A stretch of 64,000 bases of DNA from Nonomuraea sp. PA05. GTDB lineage: Bacteria > Actinomycetota > Actinomycetes > Streptosporangiales > Streptosporangiaceae. The translations under genes and the position numbers were made by a program. Positions 9,777 through 18,415 of the stretch are shown piece after piece (the stretch's first letter is position 1; every line of letters starts with the position of its first letter). The notes beneath the pieces were generated by a model. That model searched no databases. It was not told where the DNA came from and worked only from the letters and a program-made list of their open reading frames with translations. The stretch is taken from NCBI RefSeq assembly GCF_008086045.1, contig NZ_VSEY01000050.1, positions 1-64,000 on the forward strand, written 5' to 3'.

Positions 9777-10598
9777 TCAGTTGGTCGTGCCCTTGGGCAG
9801 CTCACCGACCTGGTCGGCGGGCGGCGTCTGGATGGTGACGGCCTCGTTGAAGCCCTTGAAGAACAGGGTCGCGTCGAGCGTCGCGCCCTCCTTGGCGCCG
9901 TTCAGCCCGATCTTGCGCGGCAGCCCGTCGGCCGCCACCCACATGTCGAACTTGACGTCCTTCAGCTCGGCCAGGTTCTGCCGGGCCTGCTCCTGCTCGG
10001 CGGCGGGCAGCTGCTGCACGGCCACCTCCACCGGGAAGGTGCCGCTGTAGTGCGTGGTGTCCTCGCCGTTGACGCTCTCGGTGCCGACCGACTTGACGTC
10101 CTGCGACGCCGTGACCAGCTTCGTCATGTTGCCCAGGTCGAACTGCTGGATCTGGGCGAGGTACTGGTTGACCTCACCGGCGTGGCCCGTCTCGTTCAGC
10201 GAGACCTTGATCCACGGCTTGGTGTTGCCGAGGAAGTCGTTGAGCGCCTGCACCTTCACGTAGACGGTGTCGCCCTGCAGCACCGCCCGCACCCCGCCGG
10301 GGACGCTGCGGCCGCCCATGTCGACCTGGTCCAGGGTCAGGTCGGCGGCGAGCTGCGGCTTGCTCTGGTAGAGCATGCGGCCCTGCACCTTGCCGGCGCC
10401 CTGCTGCGGGTGCGAGACGTTCACCACGGCGTCGACCGTGTAGCTGGTGACCTCGGCGGTCTTCTGCGCGGCCTGCGCGAGGACCTCGGAGGCGGCCAGG
10501 TTGACCTGGATGGGCTGGGCGTTCGATCCGCAACCGGCGACCGCCGCAACCACGAGCGCGGCTCCTGCCGCGGTCATACTTATCGTGCGCTTCAGCAT
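9777..10598 (-). CDS. LppX/LprAFG-like lipoprotein
   Basis: 273-residue exported lipoprotein. The signal peptide (KRTISMTAAGAALVVAAVAG) ends in a lipobox VAGC, with the acylated Cys at about residue 23. The mature part has the LolA-like fold expected of the LppX_LprAFG family: VTSYTVDAVVNVSH, GRMLYQSKPQLAADL, then KFDMWVAADGLPRKI near the end. Mycobacterial relatives carry lipids or lipoglycans across the envelope, so lipid carriage is a family-based guess. It lies directly upstream of the rplJ leader on the same strand. Confidence 0.85.
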   Translation of the reverse strand: MLKRTISMTAAGAALVVAAVAGCGSNAQPIQVNLAASEVLAQAAQKTAEVTSYTVDAVVNVSHPQQGAGKVQGRMLYQSKPQLAADLTLDQVDMGGRSVPGGVRAVLQGDTVYVKVQALNDFLGNTKPWIKVSLNETGHAGEVNQYLAQIQQFDLGNMTKLVTASQDVKSVGTESVNGEDTTHYSGTFPVEVAVQQLPAAEQEQARQNLAELKDVKFDMWVAADGLPRKIGLNGAKEGATLDATLFFKGFNEAVTIQTPPADQVGELPKGTTN

Positions 10599-10701
10599 GC
10601 CTTGACCTTACGTTTAAGTTTCCGGGTCATGGCGCCTTCCCCGCACAAATCGGGGAAAACTAAGGGTTCTCCCTCACATCCTCTGCACGAACCCCGCACA
10701 T

Positions 10702-13700
10702 TCATCGGCCGGACAGGGACTCGCCGCTGATCACCGCGCCGATCCGGTCGACGTCGGACCGCTCGGCGGCGGGCAGTGGAGCGCCCGCTCGCTCACGCAG
10801 CTCGCGGGCCGTCCGCAGCAGCCTGGCGGCCTCGTCAGGGTCTCCCTCCAGGACCCGTACGCCCGCCAGCCCCTCCAGGGCGAGGGCCTCGGCGCGGTCG
10901 TCACCGTCCGCGCGGGCCACTTCCAGACTACGGGCATGCAGGCCGGCCGCCGTAGGGGCGTCCCCGCGCAGCTCGGCGACGAAGCCCAGCTCGGCCAGCA
11001 GCAGCGCCATCGGCGCTCCCCCGCCGCCGATCCGGCGCAGCCACTCCAGGCCGGTACGGAAGTAGCCCTCCGCCGCGTCCAGGTCACCACGCCGCCGGGC
11101 GGCCAGGCCGAGCCCGATCCTGGCGAACTCCTCCATCGACTTGTCCGACCGTTCGGTCGCGAGCCCGCGGGCGCGCTCGTGCAGCTCGTCGGCGCGTACG
11201 AGGTCGCCGGTGAGCAGGGCGATCCTGCCCAGGCGCGAGGCCAGCAGCGACACCTGCGACCACAGCCCGAGCCGCTCGGCCACCCGCAGCCCCGTGGTGA
11301 AGTGCCGCGCAGCCTCCGCATACGCGCCGCCGACCTCCGCCAGCACCCCGAGTGGCTCGGCGGTCTGCAGCAGCCCCCACTGATCCCCGAGCTCCCCGAA
11401 CAGGACGGCGGCCCGCTCACCGTCGCGGCGCACCGCGTCGAAGTCGCCGCGGAGCGCGGCGTACCGCGCCAGGCCGGCCAGCGCCGCCGCCACGCCCCAG
11501 CGGTCGCCCGCCGCCTCCGACGCGCGCAACGCCTCCTCAAGCTGCCGTACGCCGTCCGCCTGCCCGCCCACGCCGATCATCGCGAACCCGACGAGCCAGC
11601 GCAGGCGCGCCCGCGTCACCGGATCGGCGACCCCTTCCAGCGCCTGCTCGGCACCACTGCCCAGCTCCGGCCCGGTGATCCCCTCCCGCCCGATGATCCC
11701 CTCCGGCCCGGTGATCCCCTCCGGCTGGGTCTCCCCTGAACGGATCCCGATGACGCGCGACCAGGCCAGCGCCTGCGCCCGCACCGCAGGCTCCCCTCCG
11801 GCCGGCGACAGCGCCCGGGTGAGCGCGTGACGGGCCTCGCTCAGCCTTCCGGTCATGAACCAGTACCAGGTCTGCGCGTTCACCAGGGCCAGCGCACGGT
11901 CCACCACGCCGTCTTCGACCGCGCTGTCCAGGGCGGCACGCAGGTTGGCCGCCTCGGCCCGCAGCCGCGTCAGCCACATGTCCTGCTCCGCGCCTCGCAG
12001 CCCGGGCTCGGCCCGTACGGCGAGCGCGGCGTAGTAGTCGCTGTGCCGCCCACGCATGATCTCCAGCTCACCGGCGTCCGCGAGCCGTTCCAGGCAGTAC
12101 TCGGCGATGGGCTCCAGCAACCGGTAGCGTCCGTCGTTCCGCACCACCATGGAGCGGTCGACCAGCCGGGCGAGGACGTCCATGATCTCGGAGACGTCGA
12201 CGCCGTCGCCTGCGCACGTGCGCTCGGCCGCCTCCAGCGTGCAACCGCCGGAATGCACCGCGAGCCGGGCCAGCACGACCCGCTCCGGCCGGCCGAGCAG
12301 CTCCCAGCTCCAGTCGATCACCGCGGTGAGCGTGCGCTGGCGGGCCGGCGCGTCCCGGGGGCCGCCGCTGAGCAGCCTGAGGCTCAACCGGCCGGCCAGC
12401 TCCCGCACGCCCAGGCCGCGTACCCGGGAGGCGGCCAGCTCCACGGCCAGCGGGATCCCGCCGAGCCTGCGGCAGATCCCCGCCACCGCTTCGTCATCGT
12501 CCACCACGGCGCCCGAGGCGGCGGCCCGCTCGGCGAACAGGCGCACGGCCGCCTCCGGCTCCAGCGGCGGCACCGCGACCACCGTCTCGCCGGACAGCCG
12601 CAGCGGCTCACGGCTGGTGGCCAGCACCCGCAGGCCGGGCACGCGGGGCAGCAACGGCCCCAGGACCTCGGCGACCTGGTCGAGCACGTGCTCGCAGTTG
12701 TCCAGGACCAGCAGCAGCCGTCTGTCGCGCAGCACCTCGTGCAGCACGCGCGGCCGGCCGTCGTCACGCACGCCCAGCGCCTCCAGGACGACGTCCGCGT
12801 CGAACCGCCGGGACTCGGCCAGCTCCACCGGGTGCACGCCGTCGTCCTCGTCCCAGGCGGCGGCCACCTCCAGCGCCAGCCGCGTCTTGCCGACGCCGCC
12901 TGGCCCGGTCAGTGTGATCAGCCGGGACCGCTCCAGGGCCGCGCGCACGCGGCGCGCCTCCTCGTCCCGCCCGATCAGCGTTGTGGCGGGCACCGGCAAC
13001 AGCCCGGAAGCGAACCCTCCGGACAGCGCGGACGTCGGCGAGGTCCGGGGTACGGTCCCTCCGGACAGCCCGGACGACTGCGAGGCCGCGGGATCTTGCC
13101 GCCCGGACAAGCCGGACGTCGCCGACGCCGCAGGATCTTGCCGCCCGGACGTCGCCGACGCCGCGGGATCTTGCCGCCCGGACGTCGCCGACGCCGGCGA
13201 GGCCGTGGAATCTTGCCGCCCGGCCGGCCGGGGTGTCAGCGCGGGGTCCTGGCGGAGCATCGCCGCGTGCAGGGCGGCCAGCCTCGGGCCCGGGTCGGCG
13301 CCGAGTTCGTCGGCCAGCAGGCGCCGCACCTGCTCGTACGCCTCCAGCGCCTCAGCCTGCCGCCCCGCCCCGTACAGAGCCCGCAGGTAGGCGGCCTGCA
13401 TCCGCTCCCGCAGCGGATGCCGGGCGGCGAGGGCCCCCAGCTCCCCCGCGAGCACGCGATGCTCCCCCAGCTCCAGGCGGGCCTCCGCCCGCTCCTCCAG
13501 AGCATCCAGCCGGGCCTCCTCCAGCCGCGCGATCGCGAGCCCGGCGAAGGCCGCGCCGGCGAAGTCCGCCAGCGCCGGCCCCCGCCACAACGCGAGCGCG
13601 TCGGCGAGCAGGGACGCCTTCGAACGGGGATCCGCCGCGCCACGCGCCCGGGAGACCAGCACCGCGAACCGCCCCTGGTCCACGGCGTCGGCCTCGACCA

Positions 13701-13983
13701 TGAGCCGGTACCCGGCCGGCCCGAAGCCGACGAGGTCACGCGCGCCCGGCTCCGCGTCGTTCAGCACGCGGCGCAGCTGGGAGACCTTCTGCTGCAGCGC
13801 GTTGGCAGGGTGGCGAGGCAGGTCCTCTTCCCACAGGTCGTCCACGAGCCGGTCGGCCGAGACCGGGTGGCCCTCCTGGATCAGCAGATCGGCCAGCAGG
13901 GCCCGGACCTTCGCCTCGGGGACGCGAACCGGATCACCCGCCTCCGTCCAGACCGTGAGCGGACCCAGCACCCCGAAACGCAC
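10702..13983 (-). CDS. AfsR/SARP-family regulator with NB-ARC and TPR domains
   Basis: Large (1093-residue) STAND-type transcription factor. An OmpR-like winged helix (about residues 15-95, GHPVSADRLVDDLWEE) and a BTAD domain (95-245) form the SARP half. A low-complexity linker follows (residues 250-320, repeated SGRQDPAASAT). The NB-ARC ATPase has a P-loop GPGGVGKT at about 357-364 and LLLVLDNCEH as Walker B. TPR-like helical repeats fill the last 400 residues. A second short repeat, GITGPEGIIGREGITGPE, interrupts the helical region at about 11670-11740. Family members activate secondary metabolism or differentiation. It begins with GTG 10 bp after the PPOX-fold gene, so the two are probably cotranscribed. 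It is unusual to find it between rplA and rplJ. Confidence 0.9.
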   Translation of the reverse strand: MRFGVLGPLTVWTEAGDPVRVPEAKVRALLADLLIQEGHPVSADRLVDDLWEEDLPRHPANALQQKVSQLRRVLNDAEPGARDLVGFGPAGYRLMVEADAVDQGRFAVLVSRARGAADPRSKASLLADALALWRGPALADFAGAAFAGLAIARLEEARLDALEERAEARLELGEHRVLAGELGALAARHPLRERMQAAYLRALYGAGRQAEALEAYEQVRRLLADELGADPGPRLAALHAAMLRQDPALTPRPAGRQDSTASPASATSGRQDPAASATSGRQDPAASATSGLSGRQDPAASQSSGLSGGTVPRTSPTSALSGGFASGLLPVPATTLIGRDEEARRVRAALERSRLITLTGPGGVGKTRLALEVAAAWDEDDGVHPVELAESRRFDADVVLEALGVRDDGRPRVLHEVLRDRRLLLVLDNCEHVLDQVAEVLGPLLPRVPGLRVLATSREPLRLSGETVVAVPPLEPEAAVRLFAERAAASGAVVDDDEAVAGICRRLGGIPLAVELAASRVRGLGVRELAGRLSLRLLSGGPRDAPARQRTLTAVIDWSWELLGRPERVVLARLAVHSGGCTLEAAERTCAGDGVDVSEIMDVLARLVDRSMVVRNDGRYRLLEPIAEYCLERLADAGELEIMRGRHSDYYAALAVRAEPGLRGAEQDMWLTRLRAEAANLRAALDSAVEDGVVDRALALVNAQTWYWFMTGRLSEARHALTRALSPAGGEPAVRAQALAWSRVIGIRSGETQPEGITGPEGIIGREGITGPELGSGAEQALEGVADPVTRARLRWLVGFAMIGVGGQADGVRQLEEALRASEAAGDRWGVAAALAGLARYAALRGDFDAVRRDGERAAVLFGELGDQWGLLQTAEPLGVLAEVGGAYAEAARHFTTGLRVAERLGLWSQVSLLASRLGRIALLTGDLVRADELHERARGLATERSDKSMEEFARIGLGLAARRRGDLDAAEGYFRTGLEWLRRIGGGGAPMALLLAELGFVAELRGDAPTAAGLHARSLEVARADGDDRAEALALEGLAGVRVLEGDPDEAARLLRTARELRERAGAPLPAAERSDVDRIGAVISGESLSGR

Positions 13984-13993
13984 CCGTCACACG

Positions 13994-14425
13994 TTAGGCG
14001 AACTCCTTCCCGAAATCGAACGTGCGCCACCGTTCAGGGCGGATGCGGAAGGTCACCCAGTCGCCCAGGCCGTCCCGGACGGTGGCGAAGAAGCGTTCGC
14101 CCTGCTCGGGGCCGAGATATCGGATCGACCATGCGCGGTATTCTCCGGGATCGACCGGCTCGTGGCCGATGACCGGGCCGTCCACGGACACGTACCTGTA
14201 GGGCATCGCCTCCTGCTGCACGGCGAAGCCCACCGAATCCGCCGCACGGATCAGGTCGTGTTTGCGGGTGCCCGACGACGTGCTGATCCGGACGTCGCCG
14301 CCGGGCGTGTAGCCGTACCAGATCGGGACCAGCAGCGGCGCGCGGCCGTCGGGCACGCTGAGCACGCCGATGTGCGTGCCGGCCAGGAACTCCTCGCGTT
14401 CGCGGACGCTCATGCGGGTGGACAC
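13994..14425 (-). CDS. PPOX-class (split-barrel) F420/FMN-dependent protein
   Basis: 143-residue split beta-barrel protein of the pyridoxamine 5'-phosphate oxidase superfamily. Features include REREEFLAGTHIGVLSV at the start, PLLVPIWYGYTPGGDV and TSSGTRKHDLIR (cofactor phosphate contacts), and SVDGPVIGHEP. In actinobacteria this group usually binds F420, heme or FMN; the cofactor cannot be fixed by eye. The GTG start is preceded by GGGGAG. It is sandwiched between an MDR oxidoreductase and the SARP regulator with very short gaps, suggesting one transcript. Confidence 0.75.
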   Translation of the reverse strand: MSTRMSVREREEFLAGTHIGVLSVPDGRAPLLVPIWYGYTPGGDVRISTSSGTRKHDLIRAADSVGFAVQQEAMPYRYVSVDGPVIGHEPVDPGEYRAWSIRYLGPEQGERFFATVRDGLGDWVTFRIRPERWRTFDFGKEFA

Positions 14426-14437
14426 GTGGCTCCCCTC

Positions 14438-15439
14438 TCAGCTCAGCCGGACGAGCATCTTGCCGGTGTTGGCACCGCTCAGCACGCCGAGGAAGGCGTC
14501 GGGGGCGTGTTCGAGCCCTTCGACGACCGTCTGCTCGTAGTGCAGGGAGCCGTCGGCGATCCACCCGGCGCCGCGCTCGATCCACTCGGGGAACAGGTCG
14601 AGGTGGAAGTTGACGAGCATGCCGCCCAGCGTGGCGTTCCGGCCGGCGAGCAGGAACAGGTTGTCGGGTCCTGGCACCGGGGCGGTGGCGTTGTAGCTGG
14701 AGATCGCCCCGACCATGCCGATCCGGCCGTGGTCGCGCAGCGCTCCGATGGCGGCCCGGAGGTGGTCGCCGCCGACGTTGTCGACGTAGACGTCGATGCC
14801 GCCGGGCGCCGCCTCGGCCAGTTGCGCGGCGATCGGGCCCGCCCGGTGGTCGAGCGCGGCGTCGAAGCCGAAGTCGGTGACCAGCTTCTTCGCCTTGACC
14901 GGCCCGCCCGCGGAGCCGATCACCTTCGCGGCGCCCAGCTTGCGCGCGATCTGCCCCGCGATGCTGCCGACCGCCCCCGCGGCGGCCGACACCCACACCA
15001 CGTCACCCTCCCTGACCGGGGACACCCGCGTCAGCGTGGCGTACGCCGTCAGCCCCGTCGTGCCCAGCGGCCCCAGGTAGGTTTCCGCGGACACCCGGCT
15101 CGTGTCCACCACGGTCGCGTCGGCCGCGTCCAGCAGCGCGTACTCCCGCCAGCCCAGGAAGTGCGTCACCACGCTGCCCACGGGCACGCTCCCTGACCGG
15201 GACGCCACCACCTCGCCGATCGCGCTGCCCAGCAGCGGCGCGCCCAGCTCGTACGGCCGGGCGTAGGCGACCTCCTCGTTCATCCACTCCCGCATGTACG
15301 GGTCCACCGACATCCACGTGTTGCGGACGACGATCTGGCCCTCGGCGGGCTGGGGGACGGTGGTCTCGGCGAGCTCGAAGACGTCCTGGGTGGGCTCGCC
15401 GACCGGGCGGGCGGCCAATCTGATCTCACGGTTTCTCAT
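14438..15439 (-). CDS. NADP-dependent medium-chain oxidoreductase (zinc-free MDR)
   Basis: 333-residue member of the leukotriene B4 dehydrogenase/2-alkenal reductase branch of the MDR superfamily. It opens MRNREIRLAARPVGEPT and has the family signature SVDPYMREWMNEE. The Rossmann motif AAAGAVGSIAGQIARKLGA is followed by VDVYVDNVGGDHL-type residues. No zinc ligands are visible. The ATG at 15439 is chosen because homologous sequence starts there. The frame stays open another 60 codons upstream through two repeat tracts, and I read that extension as non-coding. It probably reduces alkenals or enones. Confidence 0.85.
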   Translation of the reverse strand: MRNREIRLAARPVGEPTQDVFELAETTVPQPAEGQIVVRNTWMSVDPYMREWMNEEVAYARPYELGAPLLGSAIGEVVASRSGSVPVGSVVTHFLGWREYALLDAADATVVDTSRVSAETYLGPLGTTGLTAYATLTRVSPVREGDVVWVSAAAGAVGSIAGQIARKLGAAKVIGSAGGPVKAKKLVTDFGFDAALDHRAGPIAAQLAEAAPGGIDVYVDNVGGDHLRAAIGALRDHGRIGMVGAISSYNATAPVPGPDNLFLLAGRNATLGGMLVNFHLDLFPEWIERGAGWIADGSLHYEQTVVEGLEHAPDAFLGVLSGANTGKMLVRLS

Positions 15440-15460
15440 GACCGCCACGATGCCGCGCGC

Positions 15461-15533
15461 CGCTTTGGGTTCGCTTTGGGTCCGCGGCGCACCCGCTTTG
15501 GGCCGCTTTGGGCCGCTTTGGGCCCGCCACGTC
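15461..15533. repeat. short tandem repeat CGCTTTGGG
   Basis: Five copies of CGCTTTGGG: two near 15461-15480, then three in near-tandem as CCGCTTTGGG at about 15513-15532. They lie between the MDR gene and the rplA terminator, next to a separate 15-bp repeat tract. Confidence 0.7.
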
Positions 15534-15546
15534 GGCGCCGCCCAAG

Positions 15547-15621
15547 CCCGTACCGAAGCAGCCCGCACCAATGCAGCCCGTACCGAAGCAGGGCGTATCA
15601 ATGCAGCCCGTACCAAAGCAG
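15547..15621. repeat. five tandem copies of a 15-bp repeat
   Basis: The unit CCCGTACCGAAGCAG occurs five times head to tail (15547-15561, 15562-15576, 15577-15591, 15592-15606, 15607-15621), with two to four changes per divergent copy. Odd and even copies alternate between GAAGCAG/AAAGCAG and AATGCAG endings, so the higher-order period is 30 bp. The tract abuts the rplA terminator. Confidence 0.85.
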
Positions 15622-15623
15622 AA

Positions 15624-15654
15624 CGCCCCTGCCCGAACGAATCGGGCAGGGGCG
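15624..15654 (-). terminator. rplKA operon terminator
   Basis: Perfect 13-bp stem CGCCCCTGCCCGA (15624-15636) with TCGGGCAGGGGCG (15642-15654) around a 5-nt loop, about 25 bp after the rplA stop. On the minus strand it is followed by TTCTGCTTT. Confidence 0.88.
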
Positions 15655-15678
15655 CGCAGGACTGCTCAGCCGGGAGGC

Positions 15679-16398
15679 TCAGGCCTCCAGCTCGGCCGTC
15701 AGGCCACGCGTGACGTTGGGGTCGACCGGAACGCCCGGCCCCATCGTCGTCGAGAAGGTGACCTTCTTCAGGTAACGGCCCTTGGCCGCCGACGGCTTGA
15801 GACGCAGCACCTCGTCGAGGGCGGCAGCGTAGTTCTCGATGAGCTGGCGCTCGTCGAACGACGTCTTGCCGATGATGAAGTGCAGGTTGGCCTGCCGGTC
15901 GGTGCGGAACTCGATCTTGCCGCCCTTGATCTCCGTCACGGCCTTGGCGACGTCGGGCGTCACGGTGCCGGTCTTCGGGTTGGGCATGAGGCCACGCGGG
16001 CCGAGCACGCGGCCCAGGCGGCCAACCTTGCCCATGAGGTCAGGGGTGGCCACGACGGCGTCGAACTCGTTGAGCCGGTTGCCCTTGGCGATCTCGTCGA
16101 TCAGCTCGTCGGCGCCGACGATGTCGGCGCCCGCCTCGCGGGCCGCCTCGGCACGGTCACCGGTCGCGAAGACCAGGACCCGGGCGGTCTTGCCGGTGCC
16201 GTGCGGGAGGTTGACCGTGCCGCGCACGATCTGGTCGGCCTTGCGAGGGTCGACGCCCAGCCGGAGAGCGACCTCCACGGTCGAGTCGAACTTGGTGGTC
16301 GACGTCTCCTTGGCCAGCTTCGCGGCCTCTACGGGCGAGTAGAGCTTGTCGCGGTCGACCTTGGCCGACGCGTCTTTGTGCGCCTTGCTGCGCTGCAT
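15679..16398 (-). CDS. rplA: 50S ribosomal protein L1
   Basis: 239 residues, the usual length. It starts MQRSKAHKDASAKVD and contains FDSTVEVALRLGVDPRKADQ, the rRNA-contact stretch PRGLMPNPKTGTVT and GKTSFDERQLIENYAAALDE. It forms the L1 stalk involved in E-site tRNA release. It follows rplK by 68 bp and is closed by a perfect hairpin. Confidence 0.98.
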   Translation of the reverse strand: MQRSKAHKDASAKVDRDKLYSPVEAAKLAKETSTTKFDSTVEVALRLGVDPRKADQIVRGTVNLPHGTGKTARVLVFATGDRAEAAREAGADIVGADELIDEIAKGNRLNEFDAVVATPDLMGKVGRLGRVLGPRGLMPNPKTGTVTPDVAKAVTEIKGGKIEFRTDRQANLHFIIGKTSFDERQLIENYAAALDEVLRLKPSAAKGRYLKKVTFSTTMGPGVPVDPNVTRGLTAELEA

Positions 16399-16466
16399 TT
16401 CTTGACTCCTAGTGGTATCCGGGCCACCTGCGACGGCGGCCCTCCCACGAACTGCTGGGAAAGGTC

Positions 16467-16898
16467 TTACTCGGCGACGGTGATGCCCATGGACCGGGCG
16501 GTGCCGGCGATGATCTTCTCGGCCGCCTCGATGTCGTTGGCGTTGAGGTCGGGCATCTTCGTCTCGGCGATGCTGCGCAGCTGCTCGCGGCTGAGCTTGC
16601 CGACCTTGTCGCGGTGCGGGACCGCGCTGCCCTTGTCGAGGCCCAGAGCCTTCTTGATCAGCTCAGGCGCCGGGGGCGTCTTCGTGACGAAGGTGAAGCT
16701 GCGGTCCTCGAAAATGGTGATCTCAACGGGGATGATGTTGCCCCGCTGGGCCTCCGTCGCAGCGTTGTACTGCTTGACGAAGTCCATGATGTTGACGCCG
16801 TGGGGACCGAGGGCGGTACCCACCGGCGGAGCCGGCGTCGCCTGGCCGGCCGGGAGCTGCACCTTGACGAGTGCGGCGATTTTCTTCTTCGGAGGCAT
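16467..16898 (-). CDS. rplK: 50S ribosomal protein L11
   Basis: 143 residues with the N-terminal Pro-containing helix (VQLPAGQATPAPPVGTALGP), then GVNIMDFVKQYNA, and the C-terminal RNA-binding domain ending IAGTARSMGITV. It forms the GTPase-associated centre with 23S rRNA and is the thiopeptide-binding protein. AGAAGGACA precedes the ATG. First gene of the rplK-rplA pair. Confidence 0.98.
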   Translation of the reverse strand: MPPKKKIAALVKVQLPAGQATPAPPVGTALGPHGVNIMDFVKQYNAATEAQRGNIIPVEITIFEDRSFTFVTKTPPAPELIKKALGLDKGSAVPHRDKVGKLSREQLRSIAETKMPDLNANDIEAAEKIIAGTARSMGITVAE

Positions 16899-16928
16899 TT
16901 GTCCTTCTCCGGGTCCTGATTGCGTTGC

Positions 16929-16989
16929 GTCCGGCCCGAAGGATTGCGGGCCCGGACATGTCGGAGGCCGCCCTCGCGATTAGGCGGCC
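16929..16989 (-). promoter_or_regulatory. two hairpins in the nusG-rplK spacer
   Basis: The 120-bp spacer holds two stems: GTCCGG/CCGGAC (16929-16934 with 16952-16957, extended by CCCG/CGGG) and GGCCGCC/GGCGGCC (16966-16972 with 16983-16989). They could form an L1-type translational control site, a processing site or a weak terminator between nusG and rplK; I cannot decide which. Confidence 0.4.
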
Positions 16990-17018
16990 GACCGAACGTC
17001 TAAGTGTATGTGATCGTC

Positions 17019-17783
17019 TTAGATCTTCGAGACCTGGTTGAACGAGAGCTCAACCGGGGTCTCGCGACCGAAGATCGACACGAGCACCTTGAGCTTCTGC
17101 GACTCGGGGCTGATCTCGCTCACCGAGGCGGGCAGTGTCGCGAACGGGCCGTCCATGACCGTGACGGACTCACCGATCTCGAACTCGACCGTGGGGCCGC
17201 TGGCGGCCTTGGTCGTGGTCTTCTTGGCTTCCTCGGTCGGCTCCGGCGCCAGGAGCTTGGCGACCTCGTCGAGGCTGAGCGGGCTCGGCTTGTTGGACAG
17301 GCCCACGAAGCCGGTCACGCCGGGCGTGTTGCGCACGGCGGCCCAGGACTCGTCGGTCAGCTCCATGCGCACCAGCACGTAGCCGGGCAGCACGCGCTCC
17401 TTGACCGGAACCTTCTTGCCGCTCTTGAACTCCTGGACGGTGTGCGTCGGCACCTCGACCTGGTAGATGTAGTCCTCCATGTTGAGCGACACGTTGCGGC
17501 TCTCGATGTTGGACTTCACCCGGTTCTCGTAACCGGCGTAGGAGTGGATCACGTACCACTCGCCAGGCAGACCCCGCAGCGAGCTCTTGAACTCCTCGAC
17601 GGGGTCGACGTCAGGAAGATCCTCACCGTCCTCGACGGGGGCCGCCTCATCGTCGGCAGCCTCGTCGCTCTCCTCGACCTCGGCCTCCTCCAGAGCCGCC
17701 TCGGCGGACTCCTCAGTGGCCTCTTCCAGCTCGTCGCCCCACTCGTCGCGGGACTCGTCCGCCGGAAATGAAGACTCGGACAC
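17019..17783 (-). CDS. nusG: transcription termination/antitermination factor NusG
   Basis: 254 residues. The first 75 form an acidic actinobacteria-specific extension (EEAEVEESDEAADDEAA). The NGN domain follows (EWYVIHSYAGYENRVKSNIE, then RVLPGYVLVRMELTDE) with a Pro-linked insert, and a KOW domain closes the protein (GESVTVMDGPFATLPASVSE). I choose the GTG at 17783 because AGAGGAAG lies upstream; the frame stays open further. It follows secE in the classical order and would couple transcription to translation and Rho. Confidence 0.96.
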   Translation of the reverse strand: MSESSFPADESRDEWGDELEEATEESAEAALEEAEVEESDEAADDEAAPVEDGEDLPDVDPVEEFKSSLRGLPGEWYVIHSYAGYENRVKSNIESRNVSLNMEDYIYQVEVPTHTVQEFKSGKKVPVKERVLPGYVLVRMELTDESWAAVRNTPGVTGFVGLSNKPSPLSLDEVAKLLAPEPTEEAKKTTTKAASGPTVEFEIGESVTVMDGPFATLPASVSEISPESQKLKVLVSIFGRETPVELSFNQVSKI

Positions 17784-17851
17784 GGTGACTCTTCCTCTTT
17801 CGTGGTTTCGAATGGCGACTCCGTCAGGCGACCCACCCGGCGGCGTCTCGG

Positions 17852-18124
17852 TCAGGATCCGCCGAAGACGCGGAGGACCGCCCATCCCAGGGCGCTGTCG
17901 AGCCCGTACACGATCGCAACCATGATCAGAACGAATATCAGAACGACCGTGGTGTAGGTGATGAGATCCTTGCGTGTCGGCCAGATGACCTTACGAAGCT
18001 CGTTGACGACCTGCCGATAGAAGAGGGCAGGAGAAGTGCGTGTCTTCTTCTCGCCACTAGGCTTGTCTGCGGTCTCGCCGCGCGTGTCGATCGCCACAGT
18101 CCTCACCTGATCCGTCGTATCCAA
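17852..18124 (-). CDS. secE: preprotein translocase subunit SecE
   Basis: Small subunit of the SecYEG channel. The conserved amphipathic helix (FYRQVVNELRKVIWPTRKDL) and one transmembrane helix (TTVVLIFVLIMVAIVYGLDS) are clear. At most 90 residues. The open frame allows TTG at 18124, GTG at 18106 or GTG at 18097 as the start. The first has no visible ribosome site, while AGGTGAGG precedes the last, so the true protein may be nine residues shorter. Confidence 0.94.
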   Translation of the reverse strand: MDTTDQVRTVAIDTRGETADKPSGEKKTRTSPALFYRQVVNELRKVIWPTRKDLITYTTVVLIFVLIMVAIVYGLDSALGWAVLRVFGGS

Positions 18125-18174
18125 CGCAGTCTTGCGGCGCGCTTACACGCCTATTGTTGCGCGGACCGCACTCG

Positions 18175-18247
18175 CAGGGCACGAGGGACTCGAACCCCCA
18201 ACCGCCGGTTTTGGAGACCGGTGCGCTACCAATTGCGCCAGTGCCCT
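18175..18247 (-). tRNA. tRNA-Trp (CCA anticodon)
   Basis: The minus strand folds into a full cloverleaf. The acceptor stem is AGGGCAC/GTGCCCT with discriminator G, the D arm GCGC-AATTGGTA-GCGC, the anticodon stem CCGGT/ACCGG with loop CTCCAAA (anticodon CCA), and the T arm GGGGG-TTCGAGT-CCCTC. The CCA tail is not encoded. It stands immediately upstream of secE, the usual actinobacterial position. Confidence 0.96.
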
Positions 18248-18415
18248 ATGTCGTCAACCACACTACCCTGATCGACTCACTGCCTGGACCGAACCGCTCG
18301 CCGACATGCGGCGGAAGGACCAGGCGAAAGCATACGGGTGATTGCCCGTCACGTCGAACCAAAACCTGATCGCCCAGGTCACGAGCTCTACAGGCCCCCG
18401 TGGGAGCATGGAGCC

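Noticed and set aside
11827..14172. 781-codon open frame on the plus strand over the SARP regulator
   Set aside because: Antisense to a multidomain gene with P-loop and HTH motifs; the predicted product is Arg/Pro/Gln-rich noise.
15440..15616. N-terminal extension of the MDR oxidoreductase through the repeats
   Set aside because: It encodes repeats and lacks homology; MDR sequence begins at ATG 15439.
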